Origin: Clostridium sp. CAG:1193 | GTDB lineage: Bacteria > Bacillota_I > Bacilli_A > RF39 > UBA660 | Assembly: GCA_000436255.1 (NCBI GenBank) | Contig: HF990823.1 | Location: 13,787-27,319, forward strand | Direction of reading: 5' to 3' | Length of the DNA: 13,533 nucleotides | Part shown: positions 8,260 to 13,533 of the stretch, piece by piece | Numbering within the stretch: position 1 is the first letter of the stretch | Layout of the letters: the number at the start of each line of letters is the position of its first letter | Notes under the pieces: model-generated | Database searches by the model: none | What the model was told of the DNA's origin: nothing | The model's input: only the letters and a program-made list of their open reading frames with translations | Position numbers and translations under genes: made by a program

Positions 8260-8914
8260 TATCTACGCCTCCCTTAGATTTTTTTTGTTTTAGAATTTCA
8301 CCTTTATAAATCCATACTTTTACACCAATCTTACCGAATGTTGTATCAGCTTCACTAGTAGCATAATCAATGTCTGCTCTTAATGTATGTAAAGGTGTTG
8401 TTCCTTCTGAATATCCTTCGCTTCTAGCCATATCAGCTCCACCAAGTCTACCAGAAACTTTAGTTTTAATTCCTTTTGCTCCTGCTTTCATAGTATTTCT
8501 AATAGCACGTTTTTGAGCAATTCTGAATGATACTCTATTTTCAATTTGACGTGCAATATTATCAGCAACTATTTTTGCACTTAAGTCAGGATTCTTTATT
8601 TCCATGATTGAAATTGAAATATTTTCATCTACTAACTTAGACATCTCTTTTTTAAGTACTTCTATTTCTTCTCCACCATGTCCAATTATTACGCCTGGTT
8701 TAGCAGTATAAATAATAACTTCTGTATTCTTTGCATTTCTTTCAATAACAACATTTGAAACACTAGCATCTTTTAATTTCTTAGTTAAATAGTTACGTAT
8801 TTTAACATCTTTATTTAAGAATGTTGCAAAATCTTTTTTAGATGCATACCATTTAGAATTCCAATCTTTATTTATACCAGTCCTAAGACCAATTGGATTT
8901 ACTTTTTGTCCCAT
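8234..8914 (-). CDS. rpsC: 30S ribosomal protein S3
   Basis: The product is 226 residues with [20 protein letters not shown] at the start and a type-II KH domain around 60-110. The C-terminal domain contains [20 protein letters not shown] and [19 protein letters not shown]3 forms the mRNA entry channel with S4 and S5 and contributes to helicase activity. The KH GXXG loop reads GHGG (78-81); most S3 proteins have GKGG, so a lysine that contacts RNA is replaced by histidine. The C terminus is extended by a short polar tail ([15 protein letters not shown]), whose codons overlap the rplP start. AAGGAGGT precedes the ATG, 14 nt after rplV. Confidence 0.96.
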   Translation of the reverse strand: MGQKVNPIGLRTGINKDWNSKWYASKKDFATFLNKDVKIRNYLTKKLKDASVSNVVIERNAKNTEVIIYTAKPGVIIGHGGEEIEVLKKEMSKLVDENISISIMEIKNPDLSAKIVADNIARQIENRVSFRIAQKRAIRNTMKAGAKGIKTKVSGRLGGADMARSEGYSEGTTPLHTLRADIDYATSEADTTFGKIGVKVWIYKGEILKQKKSKGGVDNGTNTKKN

Positions 8915-8928
8915 GACTACCTCCTTAA

Positions 8929-9261
8929 TTATTTTGATGAAACAACAACAGTTATATGACTTGTTCTTCTGTCGTTTCTTCCTACGTGGCCTCTTGAATC
9001 CATAATCATTCTTTTCATTACTGGGCCTTCGTTTACATATGCTTTACTTACATATAAATTTTCTCTTTTTAATCCTAGATTATTTTCTGCATTACTTGTT
9101 GCAGATATTAAAACTTTTTCAACTAATCTTGCAGTTTTTTTATTCATATTACTTAGGATAGATATTGCTTCGTTTACGCTTTTTCCACGGATTAAATCAA
9201 CTACTAATCTAGTTTTATCTGCAGAAACTCTAACGTTTTTTGCTATTGCTTTTGCTTCCAT
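8929..9261 (-). CDS. rplV: 50S ribosomal protein L22
   Basis: The product is 110 residues, the usual size. The N-terminal globular part begins [20 protein letters not shown]. The long beta-hairpin that reaches into the peptide exit tunnel is around residues 79-103 ([20 protein letters not shown] then RTSHI), followed by TVVVSSK. With L4 it forms the tunnel constriction, the region altered in macrolide-resistant mutants of other bacteria. AGGAGGT lies just upstream of the ATG; an out-of-frame ATG in the spacer is ignored. The gap to rpsS is 10 nt. Confidence 0.96.
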   Translation of the reverse strand: MEAKAIAKNVRVSADKTRLVVDLIRGKSVNEAISILSNMNKKTARLVEKVLISATSNAENNLGLKRENLYVSKAYVNEGPVMKRMIMDSRGHVGRNDRRTSHITVVVSSK

Positions 9262-9271
9262 ACATTACCTC

Positions 9272-9541
9272 CTATTTACCCTTGTTTTCGCCGTGTCCAC
9301 CAAATTTACGAGTTAATGAAAATTCGCCTAATTTGTGTCCTACCATATCTTCAGTTACATATACAGGAATAAATTCTTTTCCATTATGAACTGCAAATGT
9401 ATGTCCAATAAAATCAGGATAGATTGTTGAACGGCGAGACCAAGTCTTAATAACTTCTTTTTTTCCAGTTTCATTTAACTTTTTAACCTTATTTAATAAT
9501 CTTTCAAATACATAAGGTCCTTTTTTCAAACTTCTTGCCAC
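9272..9541 (-). CDS. rpsS: 30S ribosomal protein S19
   Basis: The product is 89 residues (family about 89-93), with [39 protein letters not shown] and [21 protein letters not shown]19 sits in the 30S head with S13 and contacts the A-site tRNA region and 23S bridges. The start codon is GTG at 9541, not ATG; GGAGG lies 7 nt upstream and the family N terminus begins exactly here. Along with rpsM this is one of two clear GTG starts in the window. It follows rplB by 11 nt. Confidence 0.96.
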   Translation of the reverse strand: MARSLKKGPYVFERLLNKVKKLNETGKKEVIKTWSRRSTIYPDFIGHTFAVHNGKEFIPVYVTEDMVGHKLGEFSLTRKFGGHGENKGK

Positions 9542-9552
9542 TTTCGCACCTC

Positions 9553-10386
9553 CTATTTATCATTACGACGTTTTACAATAAACTTAGTTGAAGTTTTTCT
9601 ATTCTTACGAGTTTTTAAACCAAGTGCAGGTTTACCCCATGGAGTCATTGGTTGTTTTCTTCCAACAGGAGCTCTACCTTCACCACCACCGTGTGGGTGA
9701 TCATTAGGGTTCATAACTGATCCTCTAACTGTAGGTCTAATGCCCATATGACGTTTACGTCCAGCTTTTCCTAATTTAACTAATTCTTTATCAAGATTTC
9801 CAACTTCACCAATTGTAGCAGTACATACACCTAATACTTTTCTAGTTTCTCCACTAATAAGTCTTATAAGTACATATTTACCTTCTCTACCTAATATTTG
9901 AGCACTTGAACCAGCGCTTCTTGCAAGTTGTCCACCTTTTCCAGGTCTAAGTTCAATATTATGAACTACAGTACCAACTGGAATATTCATAAGTGGTAGG
10001 CTATTACCTAATTTAATATCAGCATTTGCACCACTTACAACTGTGTCTCCTACTTTTAATCCGTTAGGAGCAAGTATATATCTTTTTTCACCATCTTTAT
10101 AACTTATTAAAGCAATGTTTGCTGTTCTATTTGGATCATATTCAATTGCACTAACAGTTCCAGGTACATCTAATTTATTACGTTTAAAATCAATAATTCT
10201 ATATTTTCTTTTAACGCCTCCACCACGATGTCTTACTGTTATTTTACCTTGATTATTACGACCACTTTGTTTTTTAATAGTTACTACTAAATTCTTTTCA
10301 GGAGTAGCCTTAGTTATTTCAGTATTAACTAATGTACTCATTCTTCTTCTTGAACTTGTAGTTGGTTTATAATTCTTAACTGGCAT
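9553..10386 (-). CDS. rplB: 50S ribosomal protein L2
   Basis: The product is 277 residues (usual 274-277). It begins [17 protein letters not shown] and has [20 protein letters not shown] (53-72), an OB-like domain, and the C-terminal signature [20 protein letters not shown] with the invariant His230. L2 lies close to the peptidyl-transferase centre and is needed for subunit joining and peptide-bond formation. GAGGAGG precedes the ATG, 14 nt after rplW. All conserved glycines and basic residues of the loop near the catalytic centre appear intact. Confidence 0.97.
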   Translation of the reverse strand: MPVKNYKPTTSSRRRMSTLVNTEITKATPEKNLVVTIKKQSGRNNQGKITVRHRGGGVKRKYRIIDFKRNKLDVPGTVSAIEYDPNRTANIALISYKDGEKRYILAPNGLKVGDTVVSGANADIKLGNSLPLMNIPVGTVVHNIELRPGKGGQLARSAGSSAQILGREGKYVLIRLISGETRKVLGVCTATIGEVGNLDKELVKLGKAGRKRHMGIRPTVRGSVMNPNDHPHGGGEGRAPVGRKQPMTPWGKPALGLKTRKNRKTSTKFIVKRRNDK

Positions 10387-10400
10387 TATAATTCCTCCTC

Positions 10401-10682
10401 TTAAAGGTCAATCTTATTACCATCAGCTAGAGTAACGATTGCTTTCTTATATTTATTTGTCATACCAGAATAACGTCCAACTCTCTTTTTCTTAGGATGA
10501 ACATTAACAGTATTAACGCTTTTAACTTTTACATTAAATATTTTTTCTATTGCTTGTTTGATTTGAGTTTTGTTTGCTTTTGGATCAACCTTAAATACAT
10601 AACTTTTTTCATCACTTGCAATAGCTGTGCTTTTTTCAGTTATAACTGGTGCCTTAATTATATCTCTGTAATTTGATAACAT
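10401..10682 (-). CDS. rplW: 50S ribosomal protein L23
   Basis: The product is 93 residues: [18 protein letters not shown], then [50 protein letters not shown] and a short end. L23 surrounds the tunnel exit with L29 and is the main docking point of trigger factor and SRP. The ATG at 10682 shares a base with the rplD stop (TAATG). GGAGGTG lies 10 nt upstream within rplD, slightly longer than ideal. A TTG two codons earlier (10688, spacer only 4 nt) is the alternative; I prefer the ATG, but the choice is not certain. Confidence 0.95.
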   Translation of the reverse strand: MLSNYRDIIKAPVITEKSTAIASDEKSYVFKVDPKANKTQIKQAIEKIFNVKVKSVNTVNVHPKKKRVGRYSGMTNKYKKAIVTLADGNKIDL

Positions 10683-11308
10683 TAACAAAGCACCTCCTCA
10701 ATAGCTTTTACAGCTCCTTCAGTAACTATCATATTATGATAACTTGTTACATCAAGTACGTTTATTTCATTTGGAAGTATAACTTTAACTCCTTTAACAT
10801 TACGAGATGCTAGTATCACTTCATCAGTTAATTCATCAACAACGAATAATGCTGATTTTTCTAACTTTAAGTTTTTCATTACACTTAGCATTTCTTTTGT
10901 TTTTGCATTATCTAATTTTAAGCTATCAAGAACAGTTAATTCACTATCAATAACTTTATAAGATAAAGCACTCTTTAAAGCTAATCTTCTTTCTTTTTTA
11001 TTCATTTTAATATTGTAATTTCTTTCAGTAGTAGGTCCGAATACTACACCACCATGTCTCCATTGTGGACTTCTTGTAGACCCTTGTCTAGCATTACCAG
11101 TACCTTTTTGTCTCCATGGTTTTCTTCCACCACCACTAACTTCTGCGCGTGTTTTTACACTATGAGTACCTTGTCTATTAGCAGCATTTGCAAGTACTAT
11201 TGCTTCATATACTACTGTATCATTAGGTTCGATACTCCAAACTTTGTCATTTAACTTTATATCCTTAACTTTTTCACCTTTAACATTTAAAACGGCTATT
11301 TTAGGCAT
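10682..11308 (-). CDS. rplD: 50S ribosomal protein L4
   Basis: The product is 208 residues (usual 201-208). The globular domain begins [17 protein letters not shown]. The extended loop (about 44-100) contains [20 protein letters not shown] and [10 protein letters not shown] and forms the tunnel constriction with L22. L4 is a primary 23S-binding protein. In E. coli it also autoregulates the S10 operon by binding the leader; the leader here is not visibly like the E. coli one, so any such control would be by a different structure. AAGGAGG precedes the ATG. The 45-nt gap after rplC is the largest inside the operon, and I see nothing special in it. Confidence 0.96.
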   Translation of the reverse strand: MPKIAVLNVKGEKVKDIKLNDKVWSIEPNDTVVYEAIVLANAANRQGTHSVKTRAEVSGGGRKPWRQKGTGNARQGSTRSPQWRHGGVVFGPTTERNYNIKMNKKERRLALKSALSYKVIDSELTVLDSLKLDNAKTKEMLSVMKNLKLEKSALFVVDELTDEVILASRNVKGVKVILPNEINVLDVTSYHNMIVTEGAVKAIEEVLC

Positions 11309-11353
11309 CTTAATTCCTCCTTTTCACAATAATAAGTATCTAAAGAAATTTAA

Positions 11354-12073
11354 TTATTCAGAAACTTCTTCTTGTGATGTTTCTTCTAAGGTTACTTCTT
11401 CTTTTGGTTCTTCATAAGAAATTAATTCTTCGTTAGCAACCTTTAGTCCAGGATGTTTTACTGAAGTTTTAATGACAACAAAAGAATTTTTAGCACCTGG
11501 AACATTACCTTTAATTAAGATAACATTCTCATCTAAATCTACTGCTACTATTTCAAGATTTTGAATTGTAACAGTTTCATTACCCATATGACCAGGTAAT
11601 TTCTTTCCTTTAAATACACGCATTGGTCTTAGTGTACCCATAGAACCTACACCTCTATGATATTGAGATCCATGTCCCATTGGTCCACGACTTTGATTAT
11701 AACGTTTAATAACGCCTTGGAACCCTTTACCTTTACTAGTTCCTGTAACATCAACTATTTCACCTGCTTCAAAAATATCACATTTGATTTCTTGGCCAAG
11801 TTCATAATTGCTTGCTTCTACACCTTTGATTTCTTTTAAGAAGCGCTTAGGTGCAGTATTTGCTTTTTTTGCATGACCAGTTTCTGGTTTATTACTATGT
11901 TTTTCATTTTTAGATATAACACCTAATTGAATAGCTTCATAACCATCTGTTTCCATAGTTTTAATTTGCATAACCACATTTGGTTCTACTTCAACTACAG
12001 TTACAGGTATTAATTTACCATTCTTAGCAAAAACTTGAGTCATGCCCTTCTTTTTACCTAAGATTCCTTTCAT
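11354..12073 (-). CDS. rplC: 50S ribosomal protein L3 with acidic C-terminal tail
   Basis: The product is 239 residues, about 30 longer than the usual ~209. The core is normal: [20 protein letters not shown] at the start, [20 protein letters not shown], then [20 protein letters not shown] and [18 protein letters not shown], the loop that approaches the peptidyl-transferase centre. It continues past the usual end with a glutamate-rich tail (214-239; 11 Glu in 26 residues, ending SQEEVSE). Such an acidic extension is unusual for an rRNA-binding protein and is probably disordered. L3 is an assembly initiator of the 50S subunit. AGGAGG precedes the ATG, 8 nt after rpsJ. Confidence 0.96.
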   Translation of the reverse strand: MKGILGKKKGMTQVFAKNGKLIPVTVVEVEPNVVMQIKTMETDGYEAIQLGVISKNEKHSNKPETGHAKKANTAPKRFLKEIKGVEASNYELGQEIKCDIFEAGEIVDVTGTSKGKGFQGVIKRYNQSRGPMGHGSQYHRGVGSMGTLRPMRVFKGKKLPGHMGNETVTIQNLEIVAVDLDENVILIKGNVPGAKNSFVVIKTSVKHPGLKVANEELISYEEPKEEVTLEETSQEEVSE

Positions 12074-12081
12074 ATTTCCTC

Positions 12082-12384
12082 CTATTTGATTTGTATTTCA
12101 ACACCACTAGGTAAGTCAATTCTTTGAAGAATTTCAATTGTTTCCTTACTAGGGTTATTGATTTCGATTAATCTTTTATGCGTACGCATTTCAAATTGTT
12201 CACGAGAGTCTTTATACTTATGAACAGCTCTTAAAATTGTGAATTTTTCAATTTCTGTTGGTAGTGGAATTGGTCCACTTATTTCTCCTCCAGTTTTTTT
12301 GACTGCTTCAACAATTCTACCAGCTGCTTGATCTAAAGTTCTGTGATCATAAGCTTTTAATCTGATACGTATCTTGTTTGACAT
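12082..12384 (-). CDS. rpsJ: 30S ribosomal protein S10
   Basis: The product is 100 residues (usual 102), with [40 protein letters not shown] and the S10 signature [20 protein letters not shown]10 (NusE) has two roles: it is part of the 30S head and, with NusB, NusG and NusA, it takes part in transcription antitermination on rRNA operons. It is the first gene of the operon, behind a promoter and a structured leader of about 130 nt. GGGAGGA stands 6 nt upstream of the ATG at 12384. Confidence 0.97.
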   Translation of the reverse strand: MSNKIRIRLKAYDHRTLDQAAGRIVEAVKKTGGEISGPIPLPTEIEKFTILRAVHKYKDSREQFEMRTHKRLIEINNPSKETIEILQRIDLPSGVEIQIK

Positions 12385-12514
12385 TCAAAATCCTCCCTTC
12401 GCTTATATCTTTGTATAAACTTGCTCCGAGCAAATAACCTGATTACACTATATATTGCATTAACAACTTAACCTAGCGTATCAGCAACCTTGCACATCTA
12501 AGCCACAACATACC
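12385..12514 (-). promoter_or_regulatory. Structured 5' leader of the S10 operon
   Basis: Between the predicted transcription start and the rpsJ ATG there are about 130 nt with several pairings. Helix 1: CUGAUACGCU (12475-12484) with AGUGUAAUCAG (12439-12449), ten base pairs with one bulged A and a 25-nt loop. Helix 2: UUGCU-CGG-AGCAA (12421-12433). Helix 3: GUUUAUA-CAAAGA-UAUAAGC (12401-12420), seven pairs with one G-U. An alternative helix, GGCUUAG (12498-12504) with CUAGGUU (12470-12476), conflicts with helix 1 by only two bases. None is followed by a U-run, so this is not a terminator. From memory, the stretch around AAUCAGG and UUGCUCGGAGCAA resembles rpsJ leaders of other Bacilli, which would mark it as a conserved cis-regulatory RNA. 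I could not verify that. Confidence 0.6.
12391..12398 (-). promoter_or_regulatory. Ribosome binding site of rpsJ
   Basis: On the minus strand the sequence just before the ATG reads AAGGGAGGATTTTGA, a strong anti-16S match with a 6-nt spacer after GGGAGGA. It lies immediately downstream of the leader hairpin at 12401-12420, separated by only about two bases, so folding or protein binding of the leader could affect access to it. That last point is inference. Confidence 0.85.
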
Positions 12515-12519
12515 TACTA

Positions 12520-12548
12520 AGTATATCAAAGAATATTCAAAAAATCAA
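12520..12548 (-). promoter_or_regulatory. Sigma-A-type promoter of the S10 operon
   Basis: The minus strand has TTGATT at 12543-12548 (four of six matches to TTGACA), a spacer of exactly 17 nt and TATACT at 12520-12525 (five of six matches to TATAAT). Transcription would start near 12511-12515. The 20 or so bases upstream of the -35 are very A/T-rich, with an A-run near 12562-12570, as expected for an UP element of a strong ribosomal promoter. It lies between the upstream gene's terminator and rpsJ and is the only good promoter I found for the operon. Confidence 0.8.
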
Positions 12549-12581
12549 CAATAAATTACACATTTTTTTATTTTCGCGCGT

Positions 12582-12617
12582 AAAGAAAAAATAAATAAGC
12601 CAGTAGCTCATTTATTT
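12582..12617 (-). terminator. Rho-independent terminator of the upstream peptidase gene
   Basis: On the minus strand AAATAAATGAGC (12606-12617) can pair with GCTTATTTATTT (12589-12600) around the 5-nt loop TACTG, a 12-bp stem with one G-U. It runs directly into TTTTTTCTTT. It stands about 36 nt after the peptidase stop and before the S10 promoter, so it separates the two transcription units. The + strand side does not run into a T-tract, so it acts mainly in the minus direction. A CGCGCG block just downstream (12575-12580) is unexplained. Confidence 0.85.
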
Positions 12618-12652
12618 ATAACATTTATATTTAAATTTTAAGATAGAAACTA

Positions 12653-13533
12653 TTAATATTTAAATTTTTTCTTTAACTCTTTAACATTTTCTTTAATATC
12701 ATCATTTATACGCTCTCCATTAACAAACTCCGAAACAGATATGCCTATCTTATCGAGTGAATCTTCTATAAGATAGCTTTCTTTTCTTGATGTTAACAAA
12801 TCATTTAATTTCTTTTTAAATGTTTTTGGATCTTCTTTTCTTAAACTTACTAAGTTAAGTGCAAAAGCACTACCAATAGAATATATAATTTTACTTCTAA
12901 ATTCTTCAAAAACATCTGCATCATCACTCATATCAATATTTTTTGGTTCTTCAATAAGTGCATAATCTTGCAAAAGTAAAAGTCTTCCTCCTAGTGGGTC
13001 TATCTTCTTATCAATTAAATAATTACTAAAATCTGTTGCATAAAATGATGATGGAACCTCTAAAAGTGCATCTTTAACAATGCTACCTCTTTTTTGCTGT
13101 GGATAAATAAACGTTGTGTAATCAAGCATATGTCCAAGTTCATGAACTATAATAGATGCAGTTAATGAATTAAATTTATTTTCTCTACACACTATATATC
13201 CTGTATTTAAAAACTTGCTTGAATAAAATACGCCATCAAAATTAATATCCTCATCAAAATCCATTTCTATTCTATTCTCATCAAAATAAGTTTTAACCTT
13301 ATTATATGTTTTATTGTCAAATGTTGAAAAGTATGAAAGTATTATATCTGTAATATCTTTTTTGCTATAGCCTTTAAAGAATGAATATTGCATTGGGTAA
13401 TACTCAAAATCGAGTGAATCAAGAAAAACACTATGATTGTTGTACATTTCTTCAATTACACCTGCATTATCATAAATGTATGCCCAAAAATCCATTTGTG
13501 ACTTTTCTTGATTACTTTTATATATTCTTTTAA
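12653..13533 (-). CDS. M3-family oligoendopeptidase F-like zinc peptidase, C-terminal part (5' end outside window)
   Basis: From the ATG at 13495 there are 280 residues, but the frame has no stop up to the window edge and that ATG lacks a ribosome binding site, so the real gene very likely begins outside. Numbered from that ATG, HELGH at 118-122 gives two zinc ligands and the catalytic Glu119. Glu146 in LLEVPSSFY, 24 residues further, fits the third ligand of M3 gluzincins. FDGVFYSS before the motif and IIYSIGSAFALNL (203-215) after it resemble the GAYSS and YQYATGISAALAL regions of PepF-type enzymes. No signal peptide or membrane segment is visible in this part. M3 enzymes are cytosolic oligopeptide-degrading enzymes; the exact substrate is unknown. 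The gene has its own terminator and is not part of the S10 operon. Confidence 0.8.
   Translation of the reverse strand, partial: KRIYKSNQEKSQMDFWAYIYDNAGVIEEMYNNHSVFLDSLDFEYYPMQYSFFKGYSKKDITDIILSYFSTFDNKTYNKVKTYFDENRIEMDFDEDINFDGVFYSSKFLNTGYIVCRENKFNSLTASIIVHELGHMLDYTTFIYPQQKRGSIVKDALLEVPSSFYATDFSNYLIDKKIDPLGGRLLLLQDYALIEEPKNIDMSDDADVFEEFRSKIIYSIGSAFALNLVSLRKEDPKTFKKKLNDLLTSRKESYLIEDSLDKIGISVSEFVNGERINDDIKENVKELKKKFKY

Noticed and set aside
11309..11353. 45-nt gap between rplC and rplD as a possible internal promoter or attenuator
   Set aside because: No -35/-10 pair with correct spacing and no stem followed by a U-run; only the rplD ribosome binding site is visible.
12401..12433. Adjacent leader hairpins as an intrinsic terminator/attenuator
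   Set aside because: Neither stem is followed by a run of Us; the next bases are the GAAGGGAGGA ribosome binding site.
1..13533. Mobile elements, CRISPR arrays, tRNA or rRNA genes
   Set aside because: No direct-repeat array, transposase-like frame, tRNA cloverleaf or rRNA stretch was seen; nearly all bases belong to conserved operon genes.

Overview
This window is almost entirely one ribosomal-protein superoperon (S10-spc-alpha type). Every gene in it is read from the minus strand, so transcription runs from high to low coordinates. Base composition is strongly AT-rich, most genes have a strong GGAGG-type Shine-Dalgarno site, and gaps are very short. The gene order matches Bacillota. UGA is used as a stop (adk, infA) and tryptophans are encoded by UGG, so the UGA=Trp code of Mycoplasma/Spiroplasma does not apply. 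A low-GC member of the Bacilli in the broad sense (Erysipelotrichia- or RF39-like lineages are possible) is my best inference; I cannot name a species.

Layout in transcription order. At the right edge (13533-12653) is the 3' portion of an M3-family (oligoendopeptidase F-like) zinc peptidase gene, whose frame is still open at the window edge. It ends at a clear intrinsic terminator (12582-12617). A sigma-A-type promoter (12520-12548) follows, with a roughly 130-nt leader that can fold into three consecutive hairpins before the rpsJ ribosome binding site. The S10 segment is then rpsJ, rplC, rplD, rplW, rplB, rpsS, rplV, rpsC, rplP, rpmC, rpsQ. The spc segment is rplN, rplX, rplE, rpsN, rpsH, rplF, rplR, rpsE, rplO, secY, followed by adk, map, infA, rpmJ, rpsM and the 5' part of rpsK, cut by the left edge. 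rpoA and rplQ would be expected next, outside the window.

The genes work together. Most encode 30S or 50S proteins, and infA supplies initiation factor 1. secY, adk and map supply the secretion channel, adenylate balance and N-terminal methionine removal for newly made proteins. No internal terminator is visible, and several junctions overlap (UAAUG, AUGA, 11 nt, 26 nt), which suggests translational coupling.

I found no undescribed multi-gene system. The points most worth a second look are the structured S10 leader, the absence of rpmD (L30) from its usual place between rpsE and rplO, a glutamate-rich C-terminal tail on L3, two Gly-to-Ala changes in the adenylate kinase P-loop, and the non-standard upstream neighbour. 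No gene-free stretch exceeds 300 bases.
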